Assembly (NCBI GenBank): GCA_024516155.1
Contig: JAJJXM010000069.1
Span: forward strand, 62,001-126,000
DNA from: Pyronema omphalodes
Lineage: Eukaryota > Ascomycota > Pezizomycetes > Pezizales > Pyronemataceae
Direction: 5' to 3'
DNA: 64,000 nt
Shown in pieces: positions 1-11,352 of this stretch. The first letter of the stretch is position 1. Each line of letters starts with the position of its first letter. The notes beneath the pieces are model-generated. The model made no database searches and was not told the origin of the DNA. It was given only the letters and a program-made list of their open reading frames with translations. The position numbers were made by a program, and so were the translations under genes.

Positions 1-837
1 GAATGTTAGTATTGGGGGGTGGTAGAATAAGGATAGAAAACAGTGGTGGATTGAGACGGTGATCGATGCTGAATTAAGACATGATAGGAGTATCAATGGT
101 GTAAACTATAATACCTGCCTGGTCCTGCCGTGGGAGTAAAGATATGGAATGATGCAAGATAGGAAAGTGCTGAAATAACTGTTGCTCCTACGGATATTTG
201 TGATTAACGATAGTTTAAGATACAGAGAATTCTGGAAGCTAGCCCAAGACTCCCAACGAGTCGTGTATACAACTCACACGCGTCAGGCGAGTAGAATAAG
301 GGACGCGCGGCGAGCGACGGCTGACAGGCGAGACGAGCGAGAAGCAAGAAGGTGACAATCACAAAATAAGCGCAGATGGGAATATTAAGACGTTTCTGTG
401 ACAGGGTGTAGGGAAAGTACATACAAGGTGAAAATAAAATCTTCGTAGAGAACAGTTTAAAGAGTAGAGCTGTATTCTGCTATCTTAGCACGAGTTCCTG
501 AACGCTGGGCCAATTCTAGCGTCGCGATGTTGTATTGTATCAGCTACAATCCTCCTCGGAAACAAGAACAGGCTATACAGGGTTTCAAATATTTTTAAGG
601 CTCAGGATTTTGAAACACAGCTCCGCGTCAGAATTCATAAAGTTAACATGACAAGTTACGTACAACATCAAAACAATAAAACATCAAAGCAATGTACAAC
701 AAAAAACAGTACAATACAAAATACCAAAACAATGTGCTCGAACTCCTAATCGTCCCTAAAAAACTTTTCAAACTTCCCACAACTACAACTGATCATCCTC
801 ATGCCTATCTGTGACCTCCTCCAGGCGCTAGCCCCTT
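1..837. other. Intergenic, nothing recognised
   Basis: AT-rich sequence with only short reading frames. No tRNA, repeat family or conserved protein fragment was seen. Confidence 0.4.
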
Positions 838-1430
838 TTAAAACTTTGTCGCATCTAAACTCGGCTTCCATCCGGTCATGAGTTTAAACGCGGCCAACTC
901 CCTTGCAAAACGTCTGACGGATGCATAATTGGGTGCATAATTGGGTGTAGAATCGGATGAATCGTCGTATACATAGACCGATTCGTAGTCATCGAAACCT
1001 AAATCCATCATGTTAGTAATCACTTGCAATTTCTTGAAAGGTATAATATGTACTGACAACCCATAAAATCCGGTTCATCCTCAGATACAATTTCAGAACT
1101 TTTAAACCCCCGAGAGTGATTCCGGTCGAGTTTAACATATTTCTCAAGAGGAAGCATTTCTAACTTCGGCTTTACCTGTCGTGTCTTGCGAGGTGGGTTG
1201 CGTCTGGGAGGTGGAAGCTTCACGGCGCCGTGATAGTGCTGTGCGCCCTGGTAGTAGGTAGAGGGGCTGTCGGCTGCCATGTGGCGCTGACACGAGGATT
1301 TCATGATGCGGTTGGACGATCGGGAAAGTGGAGTTTTGGTAGGGAGTTCGCGGGGTGCTTTGCGGGGCGCGATTACACGGTGGGATTGGGCACTGGTTTT
1401 AGAAGGGCGTGAATAGATTGCGCGTGCCAT
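838..1430 (-). CDS. Hypothetical protein, two exons
   Basis: Family not recognised. Exon 1 runs 1430-1058 and exon 2 998-838. The 59-nt intron between them has a GTCAGT donor, a perfect TACTAAC branch site and a TTTAG acceptor. Joined, it encodes about 177 residues. The N-terminal two thirds is basic and rich in Pro, Ser and Arg. The C-terminal part is acidic and Tyr-rich, with an SEDEPDF string just before the junction and two near-identical NYAP repeats in exon 2. No signal peptide or membrane segment is visible, so a soluble and possibly nuclear protein is an inference. The first ATG of exon 1 is taken as the start. The intron is the best support that this is a gene; unspliced, each reading frame is short. 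Confidence 0.5.
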
Positions 1431-4059
1431 GGTGTTATTTTTTGTAGGTTAGTATTTGAAGGTGTAGTGAGTGGTGGTTAGTTAGCGATAGTTGTCGAAG
1501 GCTGGCGCAGATGAAAGGTGTGTTCTATGTGCGCTTAGGAAAATGGTGTTGTCCTGGGGAAGGAAGTGCAAGGCGCGGAGAGGGGGATTTATGGGCGGTC
1601 ACAGTTCAGAGTGAATGGCAGCCAGAGGTGCGGCTGGAGCTACCGCTCTAATTTTTGGGTCTTTTAGTTGCCATTCAGTCTGTATTTTGAGGCTTGGGTT
1701 TATGGGCGGTAACTTTGGGGTTAATGTGAGAGTGAGGGGTCGTGATCCCATTTATGATCGCGACAAGGCTGAGCGGATGGCAGTTCAGCAATAGATCTTC
1801 TATAGGGCTATGAATTTTACATCTTGCTTTGTCTTCATTGATGGGAATTTCGTTTTTTAGCATGGTTTTTGAGTAAATTCACGGGTTGAAAGCCGTTAAA
1901 GTGATCGAGTCTCCCAGGTTTTGTCTAGGACACGGGTATCGAAAACGGACTCTGCCTATAAAGCCTCGAGTGAAAGCTCCTCGTACTGATCTTCGAACGC
2001 TACAGGCTGCCCTGCAGGGACTTTTGCTCATCTTCGGTGCCGTCTGTAGTAAAGCCTTTTCATACGCAACTGATTGATCTAAACCATCTCGCAAGATAGT
2101 TTCGATCGCTCTCTCATATTTTATAACAAAGCTCTTCTTTAGACACATTCTTGAGGGGAATCTGCACTTTTTAGCTCATTGTGTAGGATAATAAATGGTG
2201 TGACTTTGCTGCTCGTTCCTGACCACATCCTTCGCCCATTTCAGTCCGCGCTTATTGTTCAGTAGGTGTATACCATCTACGTCTGTTCCTACCATGCTCA
2301 TCCGTAGAGGTTTGATGAGACTGATAGTTTATAGGTACCAACAATATGGTATCAGGAAGGAAGTACACGGAATGGTTGGTATTGACTTTTTCTGCTGTGG
2401 TTACATTCAGAGTGGCTTTACATTAGAATGTCAAGTCAAAGATTGCTGCTATGGCTCACCTCCTAGACATCATCTACTAAGACATATGTGAGACGAGATA
2501 TGGAATGAGATCCAGCCAAACGTTTAAAACGCGCAAAGAAAAATTTAGCTAAGGATGTACAAGACGAAAGATAGAGGAACGTAACTGCTGCGCCACAGCG
2601 AATATCTAGTCATAATATGTCACTCGCAAAATATTGCGCGGGTGAGGGTTAACGTGCTTTTTAGGCCTCTGTCAGCGTATAATTCAACAAAAAAGCCAGC
2701 GTGTAATAGTTTTATTTCCATTGACATGGATTTTGGTGGGTAAGTGTATCTAATGGAGGGAACTATCGGAAATCTGCCTTTCTGGTCCACGGCAACTAGC
2801 AAACTTGCACTTTGTCCGGTAAAATCATTGGAGAACTATAGGCCATCAGAGATGAAAGTTTGTGTTTTTTTTTTTTTTAATTTACCTTCTGGATCAGTCC
2901 ATTCGGGGTCTTAGAATTCTGAACGGTTTTGTAGTATAATTTGAGGGATGGTTTAGTGTCCTAAATGGCTGTAAAATTCGATATCGCGCGACACAGACTC
3001 AGATACCGAATAGTCTTTGCAATTTCTTCCGTTTCACTGAATACCTCACAGGAAAGTTTTGTTTTAAAGGCAGTATTACATATTAATACCCTGTCTTTTG
3101 CGGCAGTTCTCACAGACTCCAGCGGGCTCTCAAACAGTTCTTGGCGAGGGCCCGGTAAACAGGCAAGAGTTTGGCGACTTGTTTGGCTAATGAATGAGAA
3201 AAAATGCCATGGCGAAATAAGTGGATCGAACTGCAAAATGCCGTCTTGGCACATGGCCCTCAATACCGGGCCGACTTTCAGACACTTTTCGGAGACTTTC
3301 ATGGTGACGCTGCAGGAGGACCTGGACTTTAAGTATGCGAGTATTTAATAGAAGGTTTCGACCATACCAAGATATCTTCTCGAAATTTAGAGAGGGTTGG
3401 TATGTGCCTGTAGCACATCGCCACTTTATTATGGGTTTTTCTTTATCTTCTATAACACATTATTAGTACAGTGAGTAGATATTCCTCTTCCTTCATACCA
3501 GCGCTGGTGCGGTCATAGTCCGGTTACTTCCTCGGACATTAGTTACACCAGAGGGAGTCCTAACGACGAATTATGGCTTCGAACCCAGCACGGTATTCTG
3601 GACCGGAATCCCCTTTTTCTTCTTTGTAAAGAATAGCAGTTAGATTTTGGAGACACAGCCATTCTTTTTCTTTGCGGTTATGTTAGCATCAATTTTATCG
3701 GGAGCCTGCCGCAGTTGTGAAAAATTTCAGCATGGGACCCTGTCACATCGCTTACCATGTGGCCGAAAGCGTTAAGAAAAACGACTAGCAAAGGCTAACT
3801 CGCATACCAAACACCACCCACATATAGAATCATCCTGGCCTTATCTTGGTTGCTACAGACAAACACCTCTTGTTCACAAACCAAAGCTTCATCGATGGAC
3901 TCTCTCAATTCATATCCTGCCACAAACAAACACCGAGCCTTCTCTCGCTTAAACCTCATATTGACGTGATAAAATAGATTCGCCGGAAACTCTATAAATA
4001 TTCAACTTCCCACCCCACATCATCAATCAATCACTCTGCAACAGCCGGATCCAGCCACA
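1431..4059. other. Intergenic, AT-rich
   Basis: No supported gene. Two opposed reading frames overlap at about 2961-3348 (113 and 127 codons), but neither resembles a known family and at most one could be real. There is a 12-T run near 2867-2878. The last 100 bases form the promoter of the next gene. Confidence 0.4.
3993..4000 (+). promoter_or_regulatory. TATA box of the gene starting at 4060
   Basis: A TATAAATA match lies 60 bp before the ATG, a normal position for a fungal core promoter with a short leader. It supports transcription of the downstream reading frame. Confidence 0.45.
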
Positions 4060-4626
4060 ATGAATTATTCTTCTGCCGTCTTTCTTGGAGCTCCTGCTTG
4101 GATGGGCCACCGTACAATTCCCTTTGGTCCAACAATCCCACGTCGCCAATCCACATCATCTCATAGCCGTCACGTCCGCTTCGTCGACCCCCCCGCTGCG
4201 CATCCCCGAGCCTCGAATCACAGCAGTCGGGGTAATTCCGGCCACCAAAGCTCACGCGGCTCTTCTTCTACAGCTGCGAATTACGGCGGTAGTGTGCGGG
4301 GAGGACCTTCCGCTCGCCATGAACCGTCTCGCCATTCACGAGGACGTTCGACCGAACCTAATTCAACGGTCGCAAATTACGGCGGAAGCGTTCGTGGAGG
4401 GCCATCGGCTAGATGTTCGTCGAGAAATCCTTCGAGGCATTCTCGAGACGAGCCTTCGTCCGGGGCTAGACGTTCAAGAGGGCATTCCCCGATGCCAGTC
4501 GGTCACCCGTGGGGTTTCTCGACAGTCCGAATGCCGATAAGCAGAAATAGGACGGCATGTAGATATGCGTACGAATGTGAGGAAGTTGAGCAGGTTAGTC
4601 GACAGTACTATGCGCCAAGGAGATAA
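4060..4626 (+). CDS. Ser/Arg-rich hypothetical protein with internal repeat
   Basis: A single-exon frame of 188 codons whose protein family is not recognised. The product is very rich in Ser, Arg, Gly and His and is probably disordered. A 13-residue block, NYGGSVRGGPSAR, occurs twice, around residues 75-87 and 108-120. The DNA of the two blocks differs mostly at third codon positions, which points to selection on the amino-acid sequence. The C-terminus is Tyr- and Arg-rich (QYYAPRR). The ATG is the first after a TATA box 60 bp upstream. Overlapping frames on both strands look like shadows. An RNA-binding role is only a guess from the Arg/Gly/Ser content. Confidence 0.6.
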   Translation: MNYSSAVFLGAPAWMGHRTIPFGPTIPRRQSTSSHSRHVRFVDPPAAHPRASNHSSRGNSGHQSSRGSSSTAANYGGSVRGGPSARHEPSRHSRGRSTEPNSTVANYGGSVRGGPSARCSSRNPSRHSRDEPSSGARRSRGHSPMPVGHPWGFSTVRMPISRNRTACRYAYECEEVEQVSRQYYAPRR

Positions 4627-4861
4627 TTCATAGTCAACGATGAGATGGGTTGACCAATGGTAATTTTTGGAAAATTTTTATGGGAGGATATCTTTGACGA
4701 TTGTTTCCTATTATCTCAACAATAGTTTTACTTCTTGTTTTTGCGGTTATTTAGATTCGAGATATTTAGATTGATTATGGCTACTTGGGGGATCGTTAGA
4801 TATTGGTATAAATTGACGTTATTGTTGGACTATTAAAAAAATCATCGGAGTGTTCGTGAGG

Positions 4862-5816
4862 TTAATATGTTTTATTCACATTCGTCACATGGCAAGCCTC
4901 CTTCTGTGCGACAATCCAGGCGACATAAAATCCGAAACACGCTTGGCGCACGTCGCTGGCGGTCAATTGATTGGTTAGGGTTTGGGGCTTCCAGAAACTG
5001 CTGACAGCCGCGATCAGACGAGATAGAGTTGTGCAACCGGCGAATTCCTCCACGTTCGACACAAACCATGCGCATCTCTGCAATCCTGTGACGCTCTCCA
5101 TTTCTTCCACTGAACCTCGATATCTTTACGCTCTTTCGTCTCCACGCGTCCGCCCGGCGACGAGCGTCCAGGGCGACGATCCGCAGTTGCAGACGATCAT
5201 CCGTCCGAAATGCATGTGCGAGAATTCCACTCTGGGTTTTTGCGAGAATCAGAAGTTTATCATCCGTTGCAGCGAAGATCAAATACCAGGTACCATTTCG
5301 AATTCAGTCGGACTACGAAATCCGCCGAGAACCCCGCGGTAAGCTAGAAGCCTTAAGCCAACCAAGACGGTGTTTACCGATTCCCCGCGGCTTACCCCCG
5401 CGAAACGGACTCCGGGGAAACGTCGCGCACATGATGATCGGGTAGCGACACAGAACTACCATGTCTAGGGCCTCTGAGGTATTTCAACCGTCCACGAACC
5501 CCCGACGGCGACTCGTGAATCCCGAAGTCGACATCGGCAATCCAGCTGCGACAGATTCGGACAGTGATATTCGGCTCGGAAACGACGGATGATAGACTGC
5601 AACCCCCACGCCCGTGGCGACGTCCCATCGAATGTCGCGGAATTGAAAGGCAGGGACAAGGCTCGAGAGCTGATCTCCACCGATTCTCCGAATTGGACTG
5701 ACGTCGACAACTACATCGCCGCTAACTTTGGTCAGATTAGACCCGATCAGTAGCTGCGCTATTTTGGCGACGGCGTAACGGGCCAACGGTTCCAATGCTC
5801 TCCCCACATTCGACAT
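4862..5816 (-). other. GC-rich coding-like block with shifting frames, unresolved
   Basis: This block is GC-rich against its surroundings and carries overlapping minus-strand frames of 110, 78, 136 and 82 codons (starting near 5816, 5628, 5282 and 5110), none of which continues into another without a frame change. Each stretch reads as plausible protein: the first is Val/Ile-rich, and the second contains a WIADVDFG string that faintly recalls the DFG region of BAHD-type acyltransferases, too little for a call. It may be a multi-exon gene whose introns I could not place, or a frameshifted remnant. A 123-codon plus-strand frame (4971-5342) overlaps it. Confidence 0.3.
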
Positions 5817-6372
5817 GGCCCCACCATAAGCAGAAGCTCTGCTGTAGAAACTGAACCGAGTCGCCGTTTGCCTCAGAAGAATTTTATTTTACACATCCTA
5901 CACCGGTGGCTGATATATTTTTCAGCGCCTACATATCGTCTCTACTATGACGCACTTTCTGCCTGTTCTCGTGTGCCGAGGTCCATGTGGCCTTTTACCG
6001 CCCTCATCACAACGCGATGAGCATCTCTCACCAACCCACACGCCGAGGCGCGCTAGCATCCCCCCTCCGATCCGTATTCTGTCTCCTCCATGTCTCCGGC
6101 TGTGAATGCGCGAAACAAGCAGGGAAGAGCCTTCAGAGACAGCTCCATACCCCGCACCTCACCTACCGAGCCGGCACGGAAGCCAATGCCGGTACGGGGC
6201 ATAAGATGACCGCCGGACCCGTGGCGGGGTAGCCTCAGCTACTCAGGTACCATTTGTCTTTTTTGAAGCATTGTCTCTCTCTTCAGCTCTTCACAATATC
6301 CATCATCTCAGCAAATCACACGAACAAATCGAACTTTCAGATACTCCTAGATACCCACGAATAATCAATACA

Positions 6373-7056
6373 ATGGCACCTCTCGTTCCCCACTGGACTC
6401 AGCCCTCCCACCCCGACCGCCTCAAGGTTGTCCCCTCTGAAGACCCCGAGAACTTCACCACCCTCTCTACCTCCCTCGTCGACCTTCCTGCGAACGCCGT
6501 CTTCGCCCGCTTTACCAGCCCTCCTATTACACCCGCCACCAAGGCCTACTCCACCGTCCAGACCTCCGCCAACACCCACATTGAGCTCAACTCCGATCTC
6601 GTCTACATTAACCACTCCTGCAACCCGTCATTAATCTTCGACATTGGCAACATGGAGATCCGTACTACCCGCGAAATTAAGGTTGGCGACGAGCTTACTT
6701 TCTTCTACCCCTCCACTGAGTGGGATATGGCACAGCCCTTTGAGTGCTTTTGCGGCGAGAGCTGCTGCAAGGGCCTTATCAACGGAGCTGGCAAGATGAA
6801 GAGGGAAGACCTCGAGGGAATGTGGCTCAACGCCTGGTTGCGTGAGGCTTGCGAGAAGAAGTGGGCTGAGGAGGAGGGACTCTTACAGAACGCTACTGCC
6901 GTGGCTGCTAAGAGATTGAGCCAGATTGCCAACGCGATCAAGGGCGTGGCGGATACCGCGTTTGCTGATGGAAAGCCGGAGCAGCCCGCGGGCTCTCAGA
7001 GACAGGGGGCGTCGGCAAGGGAGTTGGCCGGTGAGATGGGAGGTGATACGCAGTAA
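6373..7056 (+). CDS. SET domain-containing protein
   Basis: A compact SET-domain protein of about 227 residues, the type that transfers methyl groups to lysine from S-adenosylmethionine. The SET core motif NHSCNPS is at residues 80-86 (AdoMet/lysine pocket), followed by an acidic GDELTFFY stretch that matches the usual GEELTxxY. A short Cys cluster CFCGESCC at 126-132 fits a post-SET zinc site. The tail, about 150-227, is helical and charged. The N-terminal half of the SET fold is short, as in the many small fungal SET proteins of unknown substrate. I chose the ATG at 6373 because it has an AxxATGGC context and begins a conserved-looking MAPLVPHW sequence; an in-frame codon at 6271 would add 34 residues. 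There are no introns. Its histone or non-histone target cannot be inferred. Confidence 0.8.
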   Translation: MAPLVPHWTQPSHPDRLKVVPSEDPENFTTLSTSLVDLPANAVFARFTSPPITPATKAYSTVQTSANTHIELNSDLVYINHSCNPSLIFDIGNMEIRTTREIKVGDELTFFYPSTEWDMAQPFECFCGESCCKGLINGAGKMKREDLEGMWLNAWLREACEKKWAEEEGLLQNATAVAAKRLSQIANAIKGVADTAFADGKPEQPAGSQRQGASARELAGEMGGDTQ

Positions 7057-9406
7057 GTGCGCTATGGTGGTCGGAGCTTTTGCTTTCTATATATACAGAA
7101 TGCAAAGCGCTTCGACAAGGCGCGATGAGACTATAACAACTCATCGTGAAAGGGATGGGAATTCAACTCCCCGTCCGGATGGCTGGGCCAGACGCAGATA
7201 AAAGTTTAATTTTTTTTCCCGGGAATACTTCTTTTGACGCTCGTGATGCGTAGAGACCTGTGATTTTGCATTGCCAAACCAAACCATACGGATCCTCCTA
7301 ACCAAAAAGCTCTGAACGCGTGAACCAAGCAAACCCTGGTATAACCCTAGTAAACCCATCGGTCCATTATCCCTGCTCCAAGTATCACGCCGTTTGAAGC
7401 ATCATTATCACCACCCCTGCTCCTCTGTTCCCTTTCATCAAGTCTGGCAGAAAAGGCAGGTGACTGTTTTTGCCTCAAATATGTACAATAAGGCTGCAGT
7501 GATAGTATCTCGGAAAAACGATAAATAAATATCTTTTTAGTCTCTTCATTTCATAGATATGGGATTTCCTGACGCCAGGTAAATGCTTAGATTTAGGCTG
7601 CTTCGTATGGTGTGATCTTTCATGATACAATCATAAAACATCACTCTGCATTTTGCTAGGCGATAGTTTTGGAAGATAAAATGATAGCGGTTAATTGATT
7701 CTGAATTAGATATAGATTTCAATCTAAAGCTGTAGCCATTTATATTGAAAATATAATGAAGACCAGGGGATCCAATGGATCTTCGAAATTCCGATCGTTC
7801 GAATAGGCGGATAGTGGCTGCTGCTCATTGTGGCACATGGTAGACAGGCTTGTACGTCAGTGCATTTATACATTTCGAGACAAATGAATTGAATCGAAAA
7901 CAAAAAACCGTGCTATCATATGGAATATGCGTCATTGAAATTAAGGTATACGTGCCAGGCGGTGATATTGGTAGAAATTATTTATTCTTGGATGAACAAT
8001 AAATATGGTTTTCTGGAGGACTTCCTGAGGGACTTTGATTAAACTCTTTCAAATTGTCAACGTTATCAACCTCACCAACCTGGCTAGATTCCCCCCCCCC
8101 CCCCCCCCCCCCCCCGCGTCTGTCATATATACAGCTACTATCTCCTATATCTGCCCCATCAATGACAAGAACTTTTCTCAATAAAACCCATAAGTATCTG
8201 CACCGCTGCCTTGTTTCAACCGCTTCCATCATTATGTCATGCGCAATATCTCCCTCGTTCATATTTATCCCCATTTTTGCGTGAAGTGGAGTAATTTTTG
8301 TTGTCTAACATCCGTTGACGATCGTCTACTGTTGATGAGCAGTTAATATACTGCCAATAAGTGTCACGTTAGTAATGCACTCGCCAACTCCTCAACCTGT
8401 TACCAACTATGCAGAGTCGTGAACATTCTCTTCAGGTAACATCACTCGTATAAAATTTCGCATGTAGACATTTTCTAACGGGTGGCCAGCTCATCCTGTC
8501 GTCGTTGAAGTCTTACAGTCGTCACACCCCGTTCATTCGTGCATCAATGCCAATCATCGCGGTACCACTCGCTAGTAGCTTCACCGTTGCTCACTCCAAC
8601 TCCGTTTCAACGCCCTGCGCCATAAAAAATTGTTCCTCTACTGCCTTTCGCAGAGTCGCTCCTGTTGTTTACAGATAATTCTATCTTCTTTGAGCACAAA
8701 ATTTTCATCTCGACAAACTGTCTCTGACATTTCTGTTGCAACTCGCAGATCGTCCAGGATCCATAATTCACCTACAACATGTTCGTAGTGGTCAAGCATA
8801 AACGGTGAGTGGCTCTCTATCTTATATCATGATGAACCCATGGCATAATTTTCTTAGAAAGTGCATTGAATCCCACGTGTTGGAATGCGTCGCATGGCTT
8901 TGATGTTTGGGTTGTCAACCAATAGAATTGAATGTGCAACAATGTTTGAATACTAACGTCCAAGAAAAGTCAAGTTTCCAGCACTTTTTCTTCAACCCAG
9001 CCTCCCGCCACAGCATCAAGCCTACGCTCTTGCAAGGATCACCAGGACCCAAAGCCAGAAATCGCAGCTTTCAACTTGAGACTCTGATATTATTGCACCA
9101 ACATTTGCACACCTCTGCCATTCCAAACCATAACAACACACATTTCCCAGCTCCTCGGTTCAGATTCAACACCACGTCTGGACCCCTACCTCATCGCAAA
9201 GCTGCGCCGCTATCCTTGATTACATAATCGCACTTATGCACCAGTAATCTACACTCCTGCTTGAATCTACCGGCGAAAATAAAATTTCCACCAACGCATT
9301 TCAATCCTGCAAGTCCTACGGCTAGCAGCATCTATACAACGCCTCCTATATCAGCAAACGACGACCCACCTTATTACCATCTCTTATGCTCCTCCATTCT
9401 TACAAA
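7057..9406. other. Intergenic with a 25-C tract
   Basis: AT-rich, no supported gene. It holds a pure poly-C run at 8091-8115. From about 8500 the sequence becomes more C/T-rich, which may be the promoter and leader of the gene at 9407. Confidence 0.4.
8091..8115. repeat. Poly-C homopolymer, 25 nt
   Basis: An uninterrupted run of 25 C. Runs of similar length occur elsewhere in the window (about 20 C at 38344, about 21 G at 40147). Length is likely polymorphic and error-prone in sequencing. Confidence 0.95.
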
Positions 9407-10285
9407 ATGGCCGACCCATCGAAAACTCCTCAGAACTACGCGGTAGAAATCGACGTTAGGTGCAACAAATCCGTATTACAAGACGCGGGAATCACATCAC
9501 TTCCGGTGTTTGGAAGTTTGGATGACGCAAACAGAGCCGCCTCAGTGTTACGCAAGGGTATCGAATGCCACCTCGACAGAATAATCAGCCCTACCAACAG
9601 CGAATTCTATAAGAAGCTACCCTTGCACGTATGGCAAGCCATTTCAAACTTTTGCAGTTTACAAGCAGATAGAATCGGGCCGTTTTATTCGTTACGTTAC
9701 ACAGATGACCTAGTGCCTAGACGTGTTTACACCTCAATGCTAGGACGATACTGGCCGGATAACGATGCGATGATTCCTTGGCAGATCCGGGTGGTTCCTA
9801 CTTCACATCCTGTCAACTCCCCAGGTCCTAGCTGGATTACCGCGGGGGAGAAGTTGGTTAATTCTCTCATCGGAATTTCTTTGCAACGGTTATACAACGA
9901 AAAATATCCCTCTGCTCTTCACAGAGCCCGTAATCCAGATAACAATACCGTTGGAACTGTTCGACTAGTACAACCCTCGTTTGACTCCGTTCGACAAATG
10001 TTGATGGTGAATTTAATCACATATGTCTTCACTCTCGGGCCATATGTTGATTTATCTAAAGCCATCACCAAGGAAAAGCTCAATAATTCGGCGAATTGGC
10101 CAACTAAGCCATGTTTGGATACGGTTATCAGTGACACATTGCTAGAACTGGAGAGGAAGAAGTCAATACAGGAGGAGACGAGAATTGAAAGGGATAGTCC
10201 AAAAAAATCCCCTTCGCCTTGGAAAACTATACGGAGAATGCTGAGTCGCAAGAAATCCAAGTCGGGTCAGAAAATCGGCCAGTAA
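9407..10285 (+). CDS. Hypothetical protein, 292 aa
   Basis: A single open frame of about 292 residues; family not recognised. The first two thirds has ordinary globular composition, with a Trp/Pro-rich centre (WPDN, IPWQI, SPGPSWI) and a hydrophobic helix-like stretch near MLMVNLITYVFTLGPYV. The last about 60 residues are strongly charged, turning from an ELERKKS helix to a basic Lys/Arg/Ser tail. No signal peptide is visible. The ATG at 9407 (CAAAATGG context) is preferred; another in-frame ATG lies 21 bases upstream. A nuclear or membrane-associated place for the basic tail is a guess. Confidence 0.6.
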   Translation: MADPSKTPQNYAVEIDVRCNKSVLQDAGITSLPVFGSLDDANRAASVLRKGIECHLDRIISPTNSEFYKKLPLHVWQAISNFCSLQADRIGPFYSLRYTDDLVPRRVYTSMLGRYWPDNDAMIPWQIRVVPTSHPVNSPGPSWITAGEKLVNSLIGISLQRLYNEKYPSALHRARNPDNNTVGTVRLVQPSFDSVRQMLMVNLITYVFTLGPYVDLSKAITKEKLNNSANWPTKPCLDTVISDTLLELERKKSIQEETRIERDSPKKSPSPWKTIRRMLSRKKSKSGQKIGQ

Positions 10286-10840
10286 AGACGTCGGACATTA
10301 ACACACCCTATGGATTCTTCTTAGGTTGTGTTTTTTCATGTAGGCATTCGGTGGTAAATTTAGTTCGGGATTGTACATGATTCGGTTTGCTGTTTGGCAG
10401 CTTGGGTGGGCGTTGGGAGTTCTTTGGGTTGCTATGTTGGTACATATGGGGAAGGATATAAGGTATTTTTCGGGGCGCTTTGGGATATACAGGTTATGAA
10501 TTAGCACGGGTTATGAATTGTTCATTACGAAAGGTAAGAGCAGTCTGCAGGGCATTGAATAATACGCAATATGATTTGTTGATGGATACCAATGTAATGT
10601 TTACTTGGATGTCAGATAGTTGACCAAAACTTTGACCCACATATGCAATACTCTTTTTCTCAGTGTATTGACGTCCCATTCAGTTTTGCATGAGCAAAAT
10701 TAAAACAAATACTGTATGTGGAAATTAGTACAACTGAAAGAGGCCGGGGATAAATTCCCCCCCTTTGCTAGCTATGCATTCAAAAATTCAGAAGCCTCCT
10801 ATGTATGGGATATCACCCGTATTCGATCCTGAATATCAGT
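10286..10840. other. Intergenic
   Basis: Likely 3' flanks of the convergent genes on either side. Nothing else seen. Confidence 0.4.
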
Positions 10841-11352
10841 TTACAACTGGTGGCAATATCTCTCGCACTTGAAACTTGAAATTCTTCCTCTCAACCATCC
10901 CGGAAGCGATCTATATTTCCATCAGCAACCTATTCCCCATAATCACCATGAGATTCGGGTACTCACCTCTCACGCATTCCAGTGGCCTTGAACATCATAT
11001 CCTCGCAGTTCCCGGCATCATAGAATGCACAGCACTTTCCTCCTCCGACGGCGTAGCTCAAAATTCTGTGATTTCTCAGTATTCAAAATTCCTGAGAACC
11101 ACAAGAAGCATCGGAATATGGGTATTACAAGTCGTTGAACTGCGGGCCGACATTCCAGCACTCGCCGGGTTGGAGTTCAACCTGCTGGCAGTCACGGAAG
11201 TTTTCACGCTTACAGTAGTATACGATGTATTCAAGACGTCCACGGGGGTTAAGGGACATGTTTTTCATGCTGGATTCGCCTTGGGTGGGAGCGGCGGTGA
11301 TGATGGTGGGGATCATGGCAATGAGAGAGAGGATAGTGGCGGAGACCCTCAT
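10841..11352 (-). CDS. Cys-rich small secreted protein, three exons
   Basis: Exons 11352-11129, 11065-10967 and 10910-10841, with introns of 63 and 56 nt (donors GTAATA and GTGAGT, acceptors CACAG and ATATAG). The joined frame is 130 residues. Residues 1-20 form a clear signal peptide (MRVSATIL... ending IITA before APTQ). The mature protein has eight Cys. Its layout, a YYC strand with a later ECWN and NDL..LSYAVGGG, then KCCAFYD.GNC and a final ISSFKC, matches a pattern common in fungal small secreted proteins with a beta/gamma-crystallin-like repeat; that family link is from memory of the pattern. The two downstream exons supply five of the eight Cys, which strongly supports the splicing. 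Probably extracellular; an effector or cell-wall role cannot be told. An opposite-strand 206-codon frame over the same DNA is a shadow. Confidence 0.75.
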
